Shown here piece by piece: positions 35,758 through 49,578 of a DNA stretch of 64,000 nucleotides. The notes beneath the pieces are model-generated. The model was given only the letters and a program-made list of their open reading frames with translations, searched no databases and was not told where the DNA came from. A program made the translations under genes and the position numbers. This DNA comes from Phanerodontia chrysosporium (taxonomy: Eukaryota; Basidiomycota; Agaricomycetes; Polyporales; Phanerochaetaceae): positions 558,001 through 622,000 of the forward strand of contig MJGA01000018.1 of assembly GCA_001910725.1 (NCBI GenBank). Direction: 5' to 3'. Each line of letters begins with the position of its first letter. Position 1 is the first letter of the stretch.

Positions 35758-36168
35758 TCAATATATCAGCCATCCCTCGGCCTGCTTCAGCACTTCGTCC
35801 CACCCCCCTCCTTCTGTCCGCGTCCAAGCCTGCATGCTATCGACTTCTTCGCGGCCAAGCTTGAGGCCATTGTAAAGGTGTGGGAAAAGGCCCTCGCCAG
35901 GGCGAGGCCCGCACACCTTGCCGTCAGGGCTCTCCCACTTGATGTCCTTCTCAACGGCAGCGTACGGAATTCGCAGCACATACACGCTCGGGTGGTCTGT
36001 GAAAAAGTGCTTGAGCGTGCCGGCGATCTGGGGCGCCGTCGAAAGGTGGATGAACCCGGACTTCTGGTCGAGCTCGCTCACGGGCAGCGCGACAGGCAGT
36101 GGTGTTGGCGGCGGTGCGGTGTACGGCACAAGCTTGTAGATGTAAGTGGGTTTCGCGTCGTTGCTCAT
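35758..36168 (-). CDS. DUF952 family protein
   Basis: This single exon gives 136 residues from MSNDAKPTYIYKLVPY to WLIY and a stop at 35758. Family landmarks are YIYKLV near the start, SGFIHLSTAPQIAGTL (GFIHLS) at about 52-67 and FPHLYNGLKL near 105. DUF952 proteins are small single-domain proteins of unknown biochemical role. An in-frame ATG at 36231 would add 21 residues rich in Thr/Arg. The shorter start is preferred because homologous sequence begins just after it. There is no signal peptide. It points the same way as the MFS gene but about 1.1 kb away. Confidence 0.8.
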   Translation of the reverse strand: MSNDAKPTYIYKLVPYTAPPPTPLPVALPVSELDQKSGFIHLSTAPQIAGTLKHFFTDHPSVYVLRIPYAAVEKDIKWESPDGKVCGPRPGEGLFPHLYNGLKLGREEVDSMQAWTRTEGGGWDEVLKQAEGWLIY

Positions 36169-36272
36169 GGTAGGTGGAAGCAAAGCGTGGTAAGGATATG
36201 ATCGCGTCGTGACTCGCGTATTACACGCCATGACGCACAGGCGCTGATACGGTAAGTTTACGTTTCTTACTA

Positions 36273-36293
36273 AGTAAGTCTCGTAGACTTACT
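36273..36293. repeat. Perfect 9-bp palindrome with 3-nt loop
   Basis: AGTAAGTCT-CGT-AGACTTACT lies in the 620-bp divergent region between the DUF952 and MAP kinase genes. GTAAGTTTACG and TTCTTAC occur just before it. It could be a protein-binding site or the footprint of a small element. Confidence 0.4.
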
Positions 36294-36854
36294 GATAAAC
36301 GGAAGGCTTAGCTTCGAGTAAGGCATGTTCTTATCCGGATTCGACCAGTCTTATCACCGCGATTTTCTGGAACTCTCACGCGCATCGCTGCCGACCTCCT
36401 CGCGAACAGGCTATCCGATCTCAGATCTGCTAGGTGGTCAAATGCCACGAAAAGCTATGCTGCAATTGCAGAAGCATCGCGGTCGTTGCGACAAGCTTCA
36501 TCCCGCAACTCGCGCACGAGGCTGATGTGACAGTCAGCAGTCATATTCAGCTCTGGCCGGACCTTCAGAGCATCCCCGACTGTCATAAGGGTGAACCAAG
36601 AATCAGACGGAGCGGTGCAGGAGATATGTTGCAGCCCGCGAGGCCATGACCGTTGCTATACCGTCCGTTTCTTGCACGGTACACGCACCTTCCAAAACCG
36701 GACAGGCAGTGCGCGGCCAGGGACTCATATCGATCGCGTTTCATGCTGCATCCGCATTGCGAGTCTCTCAAAACCGTATCGCAGCCCTCCTGGCCTGTCC
36801 ACATCTTCTCTGTCTTACACTCTGACCATCGCCCCCGCGCCCAACACTTACAAC

Positions 36855-38624
<1,770 letters not shown>

Positions 38625-40545
38625 GCGCAGGGCCGCGCGCGGTCGCAGCAGCGCCGCCATCCGTCGGCGGCCCCGTCTTGCGCGAGTTGCCTCGTGCGGG
38701 CGGTGCGGCGCGGGCTCGCCTGGCCTGGCTCGTCGTCGCGAGAGACATGACCGGTCCCAACTTTTCCTCTGGATGGCGCCCTGGAGACTTGCTTCTTGGA
38801 TATGTATACCGTTCGTTCGCGTGTAGCCTCAGCCTGGTTCCTAATTTATGTGGCGTCGTGCGCTTTGTATTTTCAGGTCAATGTAGAGTACCCAGTGGAG
38901 ATGAATGCAATGGAGCTTGGGTTATATACCTGCGGTGGACCTGGGGTCGAGCGCCGCGTTTCAGGTGAGGCATACCTTGGTGCGTTCCACCTTGCCTCAT
39001 ATGTGAAGCTTTTCTTAGGGCGGTGCTTGCAGCTACTAACGCCGGCTTCCCTCTGGCTGAGGTCATACCACAGCATAGAGGTGCGAGTACAGAAGGTATT
39101 TTGGTGAGCTTCGGGGGATCATCCATATGCATATGACCCCGCTATGTCCGAGAATGCGTACCCCTACGGCAGCCTTGGAGCCTCTGACAATGTGCTGTAC
39201 GCTTCGGCATGGGTCAGAGTCTAGCAAGTCTGTCAAGGCAGCCGACATCATCATTCCATTGTGCGTGCGAAGCTTCAAATGCACCAAAGCAGCCACGATA
39301 CTGCACGTGAGATATTGACAAAGTTGAGGACGCGTAGAAGGCTTTGCAAGCCTTGTTGGCCCGAAAATCTACACTTGTTGACAGACGTCGATGCGTCTTG
39401 AAAATTACTGAATATGGACGAGCAGGAATTTTGATGGATGGCATCCACGCTGACATCGCACGTTGGCACCGTCATGATCTTCATCCCTTTGCTTTCTCCC
39501 TCTACCTCGTACGATGTCTGCGCATACACCCCGGACATAGCACTCGTTGCAATCAGACCGCAGTATCATGACAATTGGTTTAAGGATGTCGCTGTTAGGC
39601 GGTCTCCCGGTATGAGAATGAAGGCGGCCAAACGCGGACAACGAGCAGAGCGCACGCTGCGGCCGAGTCGAATGCCTCGGGCTGCGCTTCCCGGACCTGG
39701 CCAGGGCTCGCCGCCGTGTTGTCTCCAGGAGGATCGAACAGAGGTGCGTGAGCATATAGTGCTGAATTAGCGTCGATTGAAAAGACTGCGTTACCCACGG
39801 CAGCTGGAAAGAATGCGACGTGAACGCGGGTCGATGGTGAACTGAAGGTGCGCACAAAAGAGCTGAGCAGATCCCAGGTATGTCAGCATTGCTGGCTATT
39901 CATGTGCACGTCCGCCTAACCTACCTCCGTCGGCCGTTTTCGCGCCACACAGCCTCCAGTACACCGTTCTCGCAAGCCTGCTTACGGTGCCTATGATCCG
40001 GGCGCGACTTTGCTCACGAAAATACATCGCGAATTGACTGGCGGGAGCCAAGCCTCGGTCCCGGTCACTCCAGGTGCATGTCCGACGTCATGTCCAATCG
40101 AGGTGACGAAATCACGCTTGGAAAGGGTCGAAAAACTTCAGTAAGAAGGCGTAAGAGGACTCTGCCCGTGGCCAGTGGCGAGGAGGTGCGCAGCAGCGTC
40201 TTGTCAGCCGGCGGCCCACGTCATGATCAGACGTCGGACTCGTCGTGCCAGTCGTCGATGGAGAGGGGAGGACGCCGGCCCAAACGGGAGCGGACGCAGG
40301 CGCAGTCGTCTCCGAATGCGCCGATCAAACCCTACGCGGGGCCTGGACACTTCGGCAGGCTGCCGCTGGGCGCTTCGCCGTAGCGGGTGGCCCAAACCTG
40401 GAGTGGAACTCGAGTCGTGCTTCGACTTGGTGTTTCCGGAGACGGCCATGCTCGGAGGCGGCACAGCGGTAAAACGCTGACTGTGCTTTCCACCTCTCTC
40501 TCTCGCACCACCACCCCATCCCTCTCGAGCTCACAGCCAGGCACC
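38625..40545. other. 1.9-kb intergenic region
   Basis: This lies between the MAP kinase 3' end and the epsin start. Frames at 39405-39857 (-) and 40078-40383 (+) show no domain, hydrophobic pattern or plausible splice partners and are not called. The last 80 bases before 40546 are CT-rich (CCACCTCTCTCTCTCGCACC), consistent with the epsin leader. Confidence 0.4.
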
Positions 40546-42257
40546 ATGGTTGTGGCTAACCTCACCAAGAAGACCGTCCGCGCGGCCAAGTCCGTCACCA
40601 AGGGGTACTCCAACACCCAGAGCAAGGTCCGGAACGCCACCAAGAATGACCCCTCCCTGCCGACCACGCGGGAACTGAACGAGATTGCCGACCTCTCGTA
40701 CAACAGGTCCGCGGAACCCTATCTGGCGCTTTGGAGTGTTGATGGCTCATTGGTTCTGCAGCGTCGACTTCATCGAGATCATGGAGGTCCTCGATAAGCG
40801 GCTGAACGACAAGGGCAAGGCTTGGAGACATGTTTTCAAGGTGTGTATCACTGCCTTCGGTTATCCCGGTCCTCTCACCATGTATCGTAGGCCCTCACAG
40901 TCCTGGAGTACCTCCTGTTCTGGGGCTCCGATAATGTGATCCGCTACTGCGAGGACAACTTGTATGAGATCAAGACCCTCCGCGAGTTCCAGTACATCGA
41001 CGACAATGCGAACGACTGCGGCATGAACGTGCGCCAGAAGGCGAAGGATATCACGAACCTCATCGTGAACCCCAACATGCTCAAAAGCAAGCGCCGCAAG
41101 GGTCGCCAGCCCTCCGCCGAGGGTGTCGACGAGCTGTACGGCTCGCACCACACTGACCCGTACGGCCACGACCGTCCGCGCGGCTCATCCAACGACGATA
41201 CGAAGCGGGCATTGGCAGAGAGTCGGCGGTCGGCGGAGCAGAAGCGCAAGAGCAGCGAGGAGGAAGACCTGCAGCGTGCTCTGAAGCTCAGCAAGGAGGA
41301 AGAGGAGAAGCGCAGAAGGGCGGTCGAGCAGTCGAATGGAGCGTTGTTCAACGACTTGGAAGAGAAGAAGTAGGTAGCCCCTATCCGGCTCTAACAGTGA
41401 CTGACTATCTTGCAGGGCCAAGGACGACCTCATTGACTTGTCTGATATACAGATCACGCCGTCTCCTGCATTGCAGGTGCAGTACACGCAGTATCAGGCC
41501 GTGCAGCCCCAGTATACAGCTGTTCAGCCCCAGTACACCCAGATACAGCCCCAGTACACCCAATTTCAAGCCCCCGTCACCTACGGCCAGGATGCCGCGT
41601 CTCTGCAGGTGCGTTTTGTATGTGTCATGGCTGATGCGGCGTGGCTCACCGGACGCCCAGGCGGAGTATCTGCGGCAGCAGGCCGAGTGGGCACAACAGC
41701 AGCAACTTGCCGCCCAGGCACAGCAGGAGGAGTACCTGCGCCAGCAGCAATACTTGCAGTACCAGCAGCAGATGCAGATGCAGCAGCAGCAGTTCCAGCC
41801 AATACAGCCGCAGGCGACGGCAATCGGGTGAGTGGCGACGACTTTGTGGCGTTTGTCCCTTGCTGAACGCGTGTCTGATCACGCCGTGATCTTCTCACGG
41901 TTTAGATCAAACAATCCGTTTGCGGCACCGAGTCCTGCCCCCAGCTTGTCCTCTACCACCTCGAGCAGCCTGAGCCGAACGACGTCCCCCGCTACCCCCT
42001 TCTCCGCACGCTCCCTCAGCCGGCAAGACGATCGTCACGCACACTTGGCAGGACTGTACGCCGGTCGTGGAGACGACGGCGTGGATACGTTTGGCAATAC
42101 TGGGCTTTTGCGGTATGTCATAGCTGCGCCATCGTCGATCGCCGGAGGGCTGACACGTCATGGCAGGTTTGGCCCGACCGATACTGGACGTGTCGCTGCG
42201 GCAAAGACGGGCAACAGCAGCGTGTACCTGACCGCGCAGCATACCGCGGTGTACTGA
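40546..42257 (+). CDS. Epsin (ENTH domain endocytic adaptor)
   Basis: Seven exons (40546-40706, 40762-40840, 40891-41369, 41416-41608, 41661-41827, 41906-42112, 42167-42257) give 458 residues. The ENTH domain spans about 15-150 (SKVRNATKNDPSLPTTRELN, FIEIMEVLDKRLNDKGKAWR, VLEYLLFWGSDNVI, REFQYIDD). Two ubiquitin-interacting-motif-like helices follow (TKRALAESRR and EEDLQRALKLSKEEEE). After that come QPQYT repeats, a Gln-rich coiled region and an NPF motif (SNNPFAAPSP) for EH-domain partners such as Ede1/Pan1. It is an Ent1/Ent2-type adaptor binding PtdIns(4,5)P2, ubiquitinated cargo and clathrin coat proteins at the plasma membrane. A C-terminal clathrin box was not clearly identified. Confidence 0.94.
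41480..41575 (+). repeat. QPQYT tandem repeat in epsin
   Basis: The encoded segment VQPQYTAVQPQYTQIQPQYT carries three to four 7-residue repeats of the form QPQYTxx, preceded by a degenerate copy (VQYTQYQA). The DNA repeats CCCAGTAYAC at 21-nt spacing. Confidence 0.75.
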
Positions 42258-42621
42258 CGGAGGCGATGACCCGGCCGCTCCTCACTCTAGCGTATGTTTT
42301 TGTGCTTTTATCTTTGTACGACCAATCGCCGATAGGGCATGTATTTGTATCGGATGGGCTCGATCTATGTAGTCTAAATGGATGTAATCTTTATGCCGCG
42401 GCAGACGACGCCAACGAGCCATCGCTTGTCGACGTCCGAGACATCGACGTCGGTGGCGGCGGATTTGTCCTGCGCGTCGGGCGGGCCTGTCTCTGGGCGT
42501 CTATCACGGGAGCCTATTATGACGCGCTCACGTGAATGTTGAACTTGAACCACTCCTCCATATTCCATTCCACGGACACCCCTCCTCGTCGCCCCGACGC
42601 CCTTGCTCACCACTCGCGGCG
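42258..42621. other. Short intergenic between epsin and Bud4-like gene
   Basis: The region is 364 bp. Its last 75 bases are pyrimidine-rich and look like a 5' leader. An in-frame ATG at 42532 is possible as an alternative start for the next gene, adding 30 residues. Confidence 0.4.
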
Positions 42622-45600
42622 ATGAGCGCACTAGATCCAATACGCACGACCCCCGCCAGCACAGACCGCAAAGCGACATCCTCCACCACCCCCCTCCGCA
42701 TCACCAAGCGAGACTCTCCCACATCTGAGACACGCCCAGCACAGCGCATTGCCTTGCCTCGGCGCAACTCCGCCAGCTGGAGACATGTCATCGAGGGCGG
42801 CCGAGTCTCCAAGTCGCCCTTCAAGATGCTCAGCAAGTCGAGCATACCTATGCCGTCGAAATCCACGGCGACCACGAGCTCGCCTGTCCTCGGTATGCTG
42901 ACACGCAAGGGGAGCGGCGAGAAGCGACCCCGGCCACCGTCCATGTCTGAGGCAGCCGAGAACGAGCACCCCGCGCTGCGCAAGCGACGGCAGTCCCAGG
43001 GCCTGCAGGGCCTCACGCACCGCAAGCCCGTCACGAAGAGTCCGTTCAAGTCTGTCAGTGTCCAGAACCACGGCGACGTACACGCTTCCTCGGCCGACGG
43101 CCATGATGACAATGAGAAAGACGACCTCCCACCACCACCGCCTCCCAAGGAGCGGTTTGAGACGGGGCGAAGCTCACCGCTGCCGCCCCACCGCGGCTCG
43201 CCCTCGCCCGTCCGCCCATCGCTCGTCTCGCGCCGCCTGCACGGGCCCCGCAGCTCTCTGACCAAGCGCGAGCGGCGGAAGACGGTGACGTTTGACGAGA
43301 CATGCGACGTCATGGAGTACGATGTGGAGGAGGACAGCGGCTCGCAGCCTTTCGACTGGGTCACGGACGAGGACCGCGATGACGACGAGGACGACGATGA
43401 CGACAGCGATGAGGACTACGATCACCGCGCTGATGCGCACGATAGACTCGATGACCCACACACCCAGGACCTCGATCTCGACCTCGATCTCCACGATGAC
43501 CCCGACCGCGGCCCGCTCCGCGTGCAGAACGCCGACACCGACAGCGGCAGCGAGGACGACGGCGCGCACCACGTCGGCGACGACAGCATCGCCGGGCTCG
43601 TCGAGTCCATGCTCGAGGATGCGCGTCCGCACACTCCCCCACACGACGATCAGGCACTGCCCGATGATCTCGAGACCGAGGGCGGCGTGCCTTACGGCCG
43701 CACGCATCATGCGGAACGGCTAGCAGCAGCGCATCAGCGGCGATCAGAATCCCCGCTCGGCCGCTCACCCATCGTATTCCCCGCGCCGAACCCCGCCACG
43801 TCGACGCCTGTACATTCTAGACCCAGCTCGCCGATCGGCTCTGTTTCCCCAGGGTCGCATCTCCCGCTTGGACGATCGACGCACTCGGAGCGGGTGAAGG
43901 CGCAGAAGGAGAAGGAGGCTTGTGAGGTGGAGGAGGACTTGAACTTGATGCCGCCTTCGCCTTCTCCCGCCAAACGCCAGAGTACGACCGTTCGTTCGAA
44001 CACGGAGAGCCTCATTCCACGATTCGAGCTTGACGCAGCGAGGAACGCAGGAACTCCTGGTGAGTCTTCTTCGCGTGTCGTAGATTATCACCTGCTCACC
44101 ATTCGCACAGCACCTGCATTCAGCGCCGGGGATCCATTTGGCGCGTCGCAGCATGGAAACGATATAGTCGACGCGACCGTAAAGTCAGAACCTCCTCTTC
44201 CCTCCCTCCCTGACACTGTCTTCGACATGGACGAGGACAAGGCCGAACCACGCTCCAGCACGGAGAGCAGCCACGGTCCCATTACTCCTCCCACGTCTCC
44301 GCCGCGCTTTGGGATGAGTATGGGAAATGCTAGCAAGGACAGCCTCAGCCGCGTCTTGGGAACCGTCCACGCGAACGCGAGCAGGGACAGCATCAACCGC
44401 GCTCTCGGCATATCCCATGGCAATGCTAGCAGAGACAGTCTTCACCACCGCGGTAACCTTGGCATGGCGCACGGGAACGCCAGTCGCGACAGCCTTCTCG
44501 GTCGCCTTCGTCAAGGAAACGCGAGTCACGACAGTCTTGTCTCGCGCGGCATTGGGGTGTTTCACGGTAACCAGAGTCGTGATAGCCTCCCAGGACGCGT
44601 CTCGACACCGACGAACCTTGCTCGTTCTACCTCCCCTACTGCGAATAATTCGCCCTTCAACGCCTCGCCCTTCAATCGTCCTTCTTCGCGCAGCTGTTCT
44701 CCGTTCGCGCGTGCGGAGTCTCCCTTCAGCCGTAGCATTCCCCGAGTAGGCAGCTCCACAGACATCCATAGCGCTAGCGCGAGCCCCACTAGCCGCGGTT
44801 CCCCGCGTATCACACGCGAGAACGTGCAGAAGATCCTCCAGAAGAAGCACAGCATCGACAGCCCGCTGCCTGGGAATGCGGACAATGCCTCAGGTGGCTT
44901 GCCATCGTTGGAGCCTGGACCTTCGACAGATACCGCCACCAACTCCCCAGCGTTCACGCCCCAGAGGAGGCCAGGTTCAGCCGCGTCGCGTATTCCCGCC
45001 CCCAAGTTGACGCGTGATAACCCAACATACGACGGCGTCATGTCTCTTGATCCTGAGCCACAGCCTGGCGACCCTCCCAGACCGTCTATCACGCCGCGTG
45101 CAGCCAGCCTGGATGCCGTGGCCGACTCTGCTGGTACCCCAGACCGGCCACACGATCCAGATGATCTTGGTTTCGTACACCTAGGCGATATGCGGAGCGC
45201 GTTGGACCGCCTCATGGCCGACGTTGCAGGAGAGGCGAGGGTGGAGTCGGACGGAAAGACTGTGGTTGGGTTGAAGGTCGAAGCCGTCACGGAGGGGGTC
45301 AAGGCTGGCCGCCACTCGTTGCCCGATGGACCTGGCGACGTCACGATGCAGGATGTTGTTTCTGAGAGTCCAGACCCTATAGTTTCGCCAGAACAAGACC
45401 GAGAACAAGAGGACAATAGCGCTACCGCGAATATCGGTATGCACATCGACTTGCCGTCGATGGGCCCGGAGGCCCTGTTGAGCACGAGCTTCATGAGCCC
45501 CCAGTACACCGACGAGTCCCCGGAGCCCCCGCGGCCGACGAGTCCTAGGCCACCTGTCGTGAAGGACGCGATCCGGACGCGAGAGGAGCTGATTAAGGCG

Positions 45601-47533
45601 AAGAAACGCGAGGCGAGGCGACGGGAGGAGGAGGAGGAGGATGAGTTCGACGAGGAAGGGTCGCTTTCAGCTTCGCGGGACTATTTCACTCCTCGGCGGC
45701 CCCTTCCGGTCAGGCGACGGAGTTTAAGCACGAGCGACGCCGACGACCGGGGCCGCGCACAAGCCATGCGTCGTCGCGCAACTATGATCAGTGATGGTGG
45801 CCTTCTAGACAATGTATCCATTGAGGACGGCGAGGATGATCCATTAGCCGATAGTATTGACCGCGAGCTGACCAGGCTAAAGGGTGGCCGTACGGTGAGT
45901 GTCTTGATTCGCGTGATGTCATTTGTATGCCTGACGACCGTGCCTTGTCTTCTAGAAATATCATGTCCGCCAGCGCAGTGAGATCATCCACGCGTCCTCC
46001 GACGACGGACATGGGCCCGCTGCGGGTGACATGGACGGTGCCAGGGCGTGGCGGATGGTCAGGAGACCGTCGGATATGGTAAGTGTTGATTTATGATATA
46101 GAAAACTCGAGCCTCACGTGCAATTAGAACGAGTACGCGCAGCAGTTGAAACAGCTGCAGGCCCAACAAGGGCCCGGAAAGGCCTACGCGAAGGTCTTTG
46201 TCAAAGGTCAGGATAATTCGTTCCTCCATGTGGCGCTCCTCCTCACCCGCATGGTAGTGGTCGGCATCAGAGGTCTCATTGTTCCTGTACCGCAACAACC
46301 GACGGCTGTTAGCTGCACCCTTAACAATGGTATCCACTTCGTGACCACCCCGGATTTCCAGCTCGGCGCTGAGTGTCGGATGAACCAAGAGTTCGAGCTG
46401 TAAGTGTGGCGTCATTGCTGTGAGACAAGCATCTCACATGCATTTGTAGGATCGAACAGAGCAAGCTCGAGTTCACTCTCGCGTTCAAGATCCGCCGCGA
46501 TCCGCACATCATCGCGCAGTTCAAGGCGAACCAGCCTCCGCCGGCACCAGCCCCGAAACAGGCGCCCCCGCCGGCATCCAAGGGCGGCCTCCGCAATTTC
46601 TTCCGGGAGAAGAAAACGAGCAAGCCGACCCCGCCCCAGCCCGTGAAGCCTCCGCATAGACTCCAAGAGAACCTCGCCAGGTACCTCAAGCCCGACGGTA
46701 CCCTTGCACGCGCGTTCGTCGCGTTCAAGGATATCGCACGGCGGTGTGACGCCCGGCTACTCGAGACCACCTTCCCGCTAATCGGCCAGAGAGCTGAGGA
46801 GACGGAGCCGCCGAAGAACCTCCAGATCGGAGAGGTCGTCCTCCAGGTCTTCCGCCTTCCGCCGCTCCCTGGTATTCCCCCCGAGCTTCTCCCTGGGAGC
46901 CTCGAGGACTGTCACCGTGGCATGCGGAGTACTGCGTGGCACAAGGTCACGTATCTCGAGGGGACGCTCACACAGAATGGCGGTGACTGCACGGTATGTT
47001 GGTGTCCTAACCGCGAGATTGAGACTATACTCACCGATGCACTCACAGTCGTGGCGCCGGCGACACTTCCGTATCATTGGCTCGAACCTCATCGCGTTCA
47101 ATGACGTCACGAAGAAGGCTACGACGACCATCGACCTCAAGAAGGCGATCGCACTCGAGGACGACAAGAAAGCGAGAGACGGCTTCCAGAGCCCCACGTC
47201 TCCCGCCTCGCCACGTAGCAGCCGCTTCGTCGAATTCGATGTACCCTATGGCATCGAGCGATCGTTCCGGATCTTGTTCAAGAATGACCAGGAGATCATC
47301 TTCTACGCCGATTCCGATGAGGAAAAGAAACAATGGTATGCCAGCCACTTACCTCTCTCGTCGTTCATTACATCTGACGACGGTCCCATAGGCTGGATGT
47401 GTTAAACCTGATTGTGGGACGCGTCCCGGACAACCCCCTGTGGGCCGAACTGCTCTGGCAGCAACAACATTCGCTTCAGAAACAAAACCAGCAGCCACCA
47501 TCTTCATCCAGACATACCCCGATACCCAGCTGA
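42622..47533 (+). CDS. Bud4/anillin-like PH-domain protein (septation/axial landmark)
   Basis: Seven exons (42622-45894, 45956-46078, 46128-46206, 46258-46399, 46450-46993, 47049-47335, 47392-47533) give 1,529 residues. The first 1,090 residues are a disordered Ser/Pro-rich region with an Asp-rich tract (43371-43510) and a six-copy GNASRDSL repeat. The conserved part follows: FVKVVGIRGLIVPVPQQPT, CTLNNGIHFVTTPDFQLG and KLEFTLAFKIRRDPHI, an anillin-homology/C2-like module, then a PH domain (LEGTLTQNGGDCTSWRRRHF to EKKQWLDVL). This is the Bud4 architecture, a cortical scaffold that links septins and the contractile ring to the membrane. The intron 46207-46257 is 51 nt and leaves the frame open if retained. 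The start at 42622 is chosen over 42532 because the intervening DNA looks like a leader. Confidence 0.85.
44323..44589 (+). repeat. Six-copy GNASRDSL repeat in the Bud4-like protein
   Basis: Six copies are encoded at irregular 10-18 residue spacing: GNASKDSL, ANASRDSI, GNASRDSL, GNASRDSL, GNASHDSL, GNQSRDSL. Several are preceded by HG or AH. The DNA copies differ by synonymous changes, so the peptide rather than the DNA is conserved. Confidence 0.85.
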
Positions 47534-48368
47534 TTTCTCAGCCCCATCATGACCGCACTCTCTGCTGCTCTTCGCTTTCTCGCCCGGTTCTGTTATCTTG
47601 CGCTCGTCTGCACTCTCTCACCCTCGCACGCCCATCACCTCCCTGTACAGCATGTGTACATATATAGTCATTCTCCCCCTCCTACAATAGCGTATGATCC
47701 CGGTGAACCTATGCTAGTCGAGCTCTCGTCCCTTGCGCCTCTGTATCATTATTCATTACATTCATGGCTTTTTTCCACGCATGCATGTCTCGTGTTTGGT
47801 ACGGAATATCATCTCTTTCATGACTTCTGGCCCTCGACTACAGGCGGGTTGCGGAGCTCAAGCTCGTCTCGAGTATGGTGCGTTCACATCGTGTCGTGTC
47901 CACTGACCAGGTGACCTACACAGGACTGCAGCCCTATCGATCCTTGCGGTGACCAGAATAAGAGCGTGGGGGTTCTATACATTCCTACCATTCTTCAGGC
48001 TATTGGCACCGGCGTAGCGCACGCTATGAATCTTTGCAGACCTTCACGCGCTGCAATCTCACACACAGCCCCAGGTCTGTCATTTCTGTGCCATATAGAA
48101 CGTAGGTTCTTTCGCGATTGGCGAGTGAGGTAGGACAATCAGTGATGGAAGGATCAAGAGCATCCAGGCCATTGCATTGCCCGCAATCGCAGAATCAGGA
48201 CCCTTTCCAGTAGCATTCATGGCCGAACAAGGTTACAATGCAGTGCACACGTTGGCGCGATATTATTTGCGACTATGCAGCAATAACATGGGTATAAAAG
48301 ATTGGCCCTTCGGTTGACAGTCTGGCAAGTCCTCTGTGACCTCCTGCAACCTCAGATTTCGCTGCAGA
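47534..48368. other. Intergenic with lectin promoter
   Basis: This contains the Bud4-like 3' flank and the lectin upstream region. TATAAA at 48293-48298 lies 71 bp before the lectin ATG and is a good core promoter. No gene is seen in the rest. Confidence 0.45.
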
Positions 48369-49247
48369 ATGTCTAGTGCTACCATCCCGACCGGTGTTTG
48401 TAAGTAATCACACTCGCTACGTTGCTGATCTCTACGCTGCTACCCAGTAGTCTGACATCGGAACCAGACTACATTCAGAATGTCGCAACGGACATGGCTC
48501 TCGACCTGCCGGACGGTACGCCAACTATCTTCGCTTCCAGTAACTTTGCTCGCTGACCTCTGATGTGCATTGATACTAGGACGCACGATGCCCTGTGAGT
48601 CACATTTTCACTGCCTCTCATCCCGCTCTCCTCACAAGGAATCCTTTCTTAAGATAGCCCGCTTAGAGGCTGGCCAAAGTACGAACTCGGGGATGTCTGG
48701 GCCCCAGTGCAGCTATGGGTAATCACCCCAAAAGACTATCAAGAGGAGGCGTACACTATCCAGAATGCCTCTGGCCGTAACTGCGCAGAACTTACCACCG
48801 GTTCGCCTCTCTCGCTGCGTGCGAGGTTCCAACGAAAGCTCACGCCAAAAACCATGTTGTAGCTTCGGACCAGGTCCTCTGCAACTTGCCGAGCGGCGCA
48901 AAGTCGCAGCAATGGAAGTTCACGCGCAACGACACCGGGGCTTATGTGTACGTTCATTTACGCCTTCCTGCACTTTGGAGGGTTCTGACATAGTGACTGC
49001 GACGCTCGATCAGCATCCAAAACCTGGAGACAGGAAGTGCGTATTGTAATCGCGTGTGCTTCTGGAGTAATTGAATACTAACTTCATCACGTACGCAGGT
49101 TATATTACTTTGGACAAGGGGTACATACCGCTACCCAGCTTTCTCGCATACTGTAAGGAACTGACGATAAATTTCTGTAGGGCTCAGATCGTCGGGCGGT
49201 CAGGGGCTGCGAAGGATGAACAGCTCTGGAAGATTATTCCTGTCTGA
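48369..49247 (+). CDS. Small beta-trefoil (ricin-B-type) lectin-like protein
   Basis: Eight tiny exons yield roughly 145 residues, starting MSSATIPTGVYYIQNVATDM and ending LWKIIPV. Three QxW motifs mark the three lobes of an R-type trefoil: VQLWVI, SQQWKF and EQLWKI. Each is followed by a Y.IQN strand where present (YTIQNASG, YVIQNLETG). There is no signal peptide and no catalytic toxin chain. Similar small cytoplasmic fungal trefoils bind sugars or inhibit proteases (mycocypin/cnispin types), and which applies here cannot be told. Exon 3 (15 or 19 nt from 48580), exon 6 (49014-49040) and exon 7 (49099-49120) are micro-exons. The exon 3/4 junction is ambiguous between two frame-compatible solutions. 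Confidence 0.75.
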
Positions 49248-49578
49248 AAAGGATGACCTGACGGCACCAGCACCGAAGTGCGGCTCGCTTGTTTGTACTA
49301 TCTGTTAGCAACGAATATCCTGTCTGATTGTCTACGCCATTGCGTGCGAGATATCCGACTGCATCGATATTGTACACCATGTTGTGCTTCCTTGCGTGCA
49401 ATCTAGGTACGCACGGTGCGGATGGCTTTAGTGCCAAACGGGAAAGATTGAATGAACAGTTGCATGCAGCACCGATGCATCTTAGGCCGCTAGCCCTGCG
49501 CGCCTAGGATCGAGCAAGAACATTGAATACAAACAACTGTAACATCAAGAGCGAAGTGGTACAGCAAGGAGCACATGT

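Noticed and set aside
40078..40383. 101-codon basic frame upstream of epsin
   Set aside because: No domain, overlaps equally long frames on the other strand, and lies in the probable epsin promoter.
48369..49247. Ricin-like toxin
   Set aside because: Only the sugar-binding trefoil type is present. There is no N-glycosidase chain and no signal peptide.
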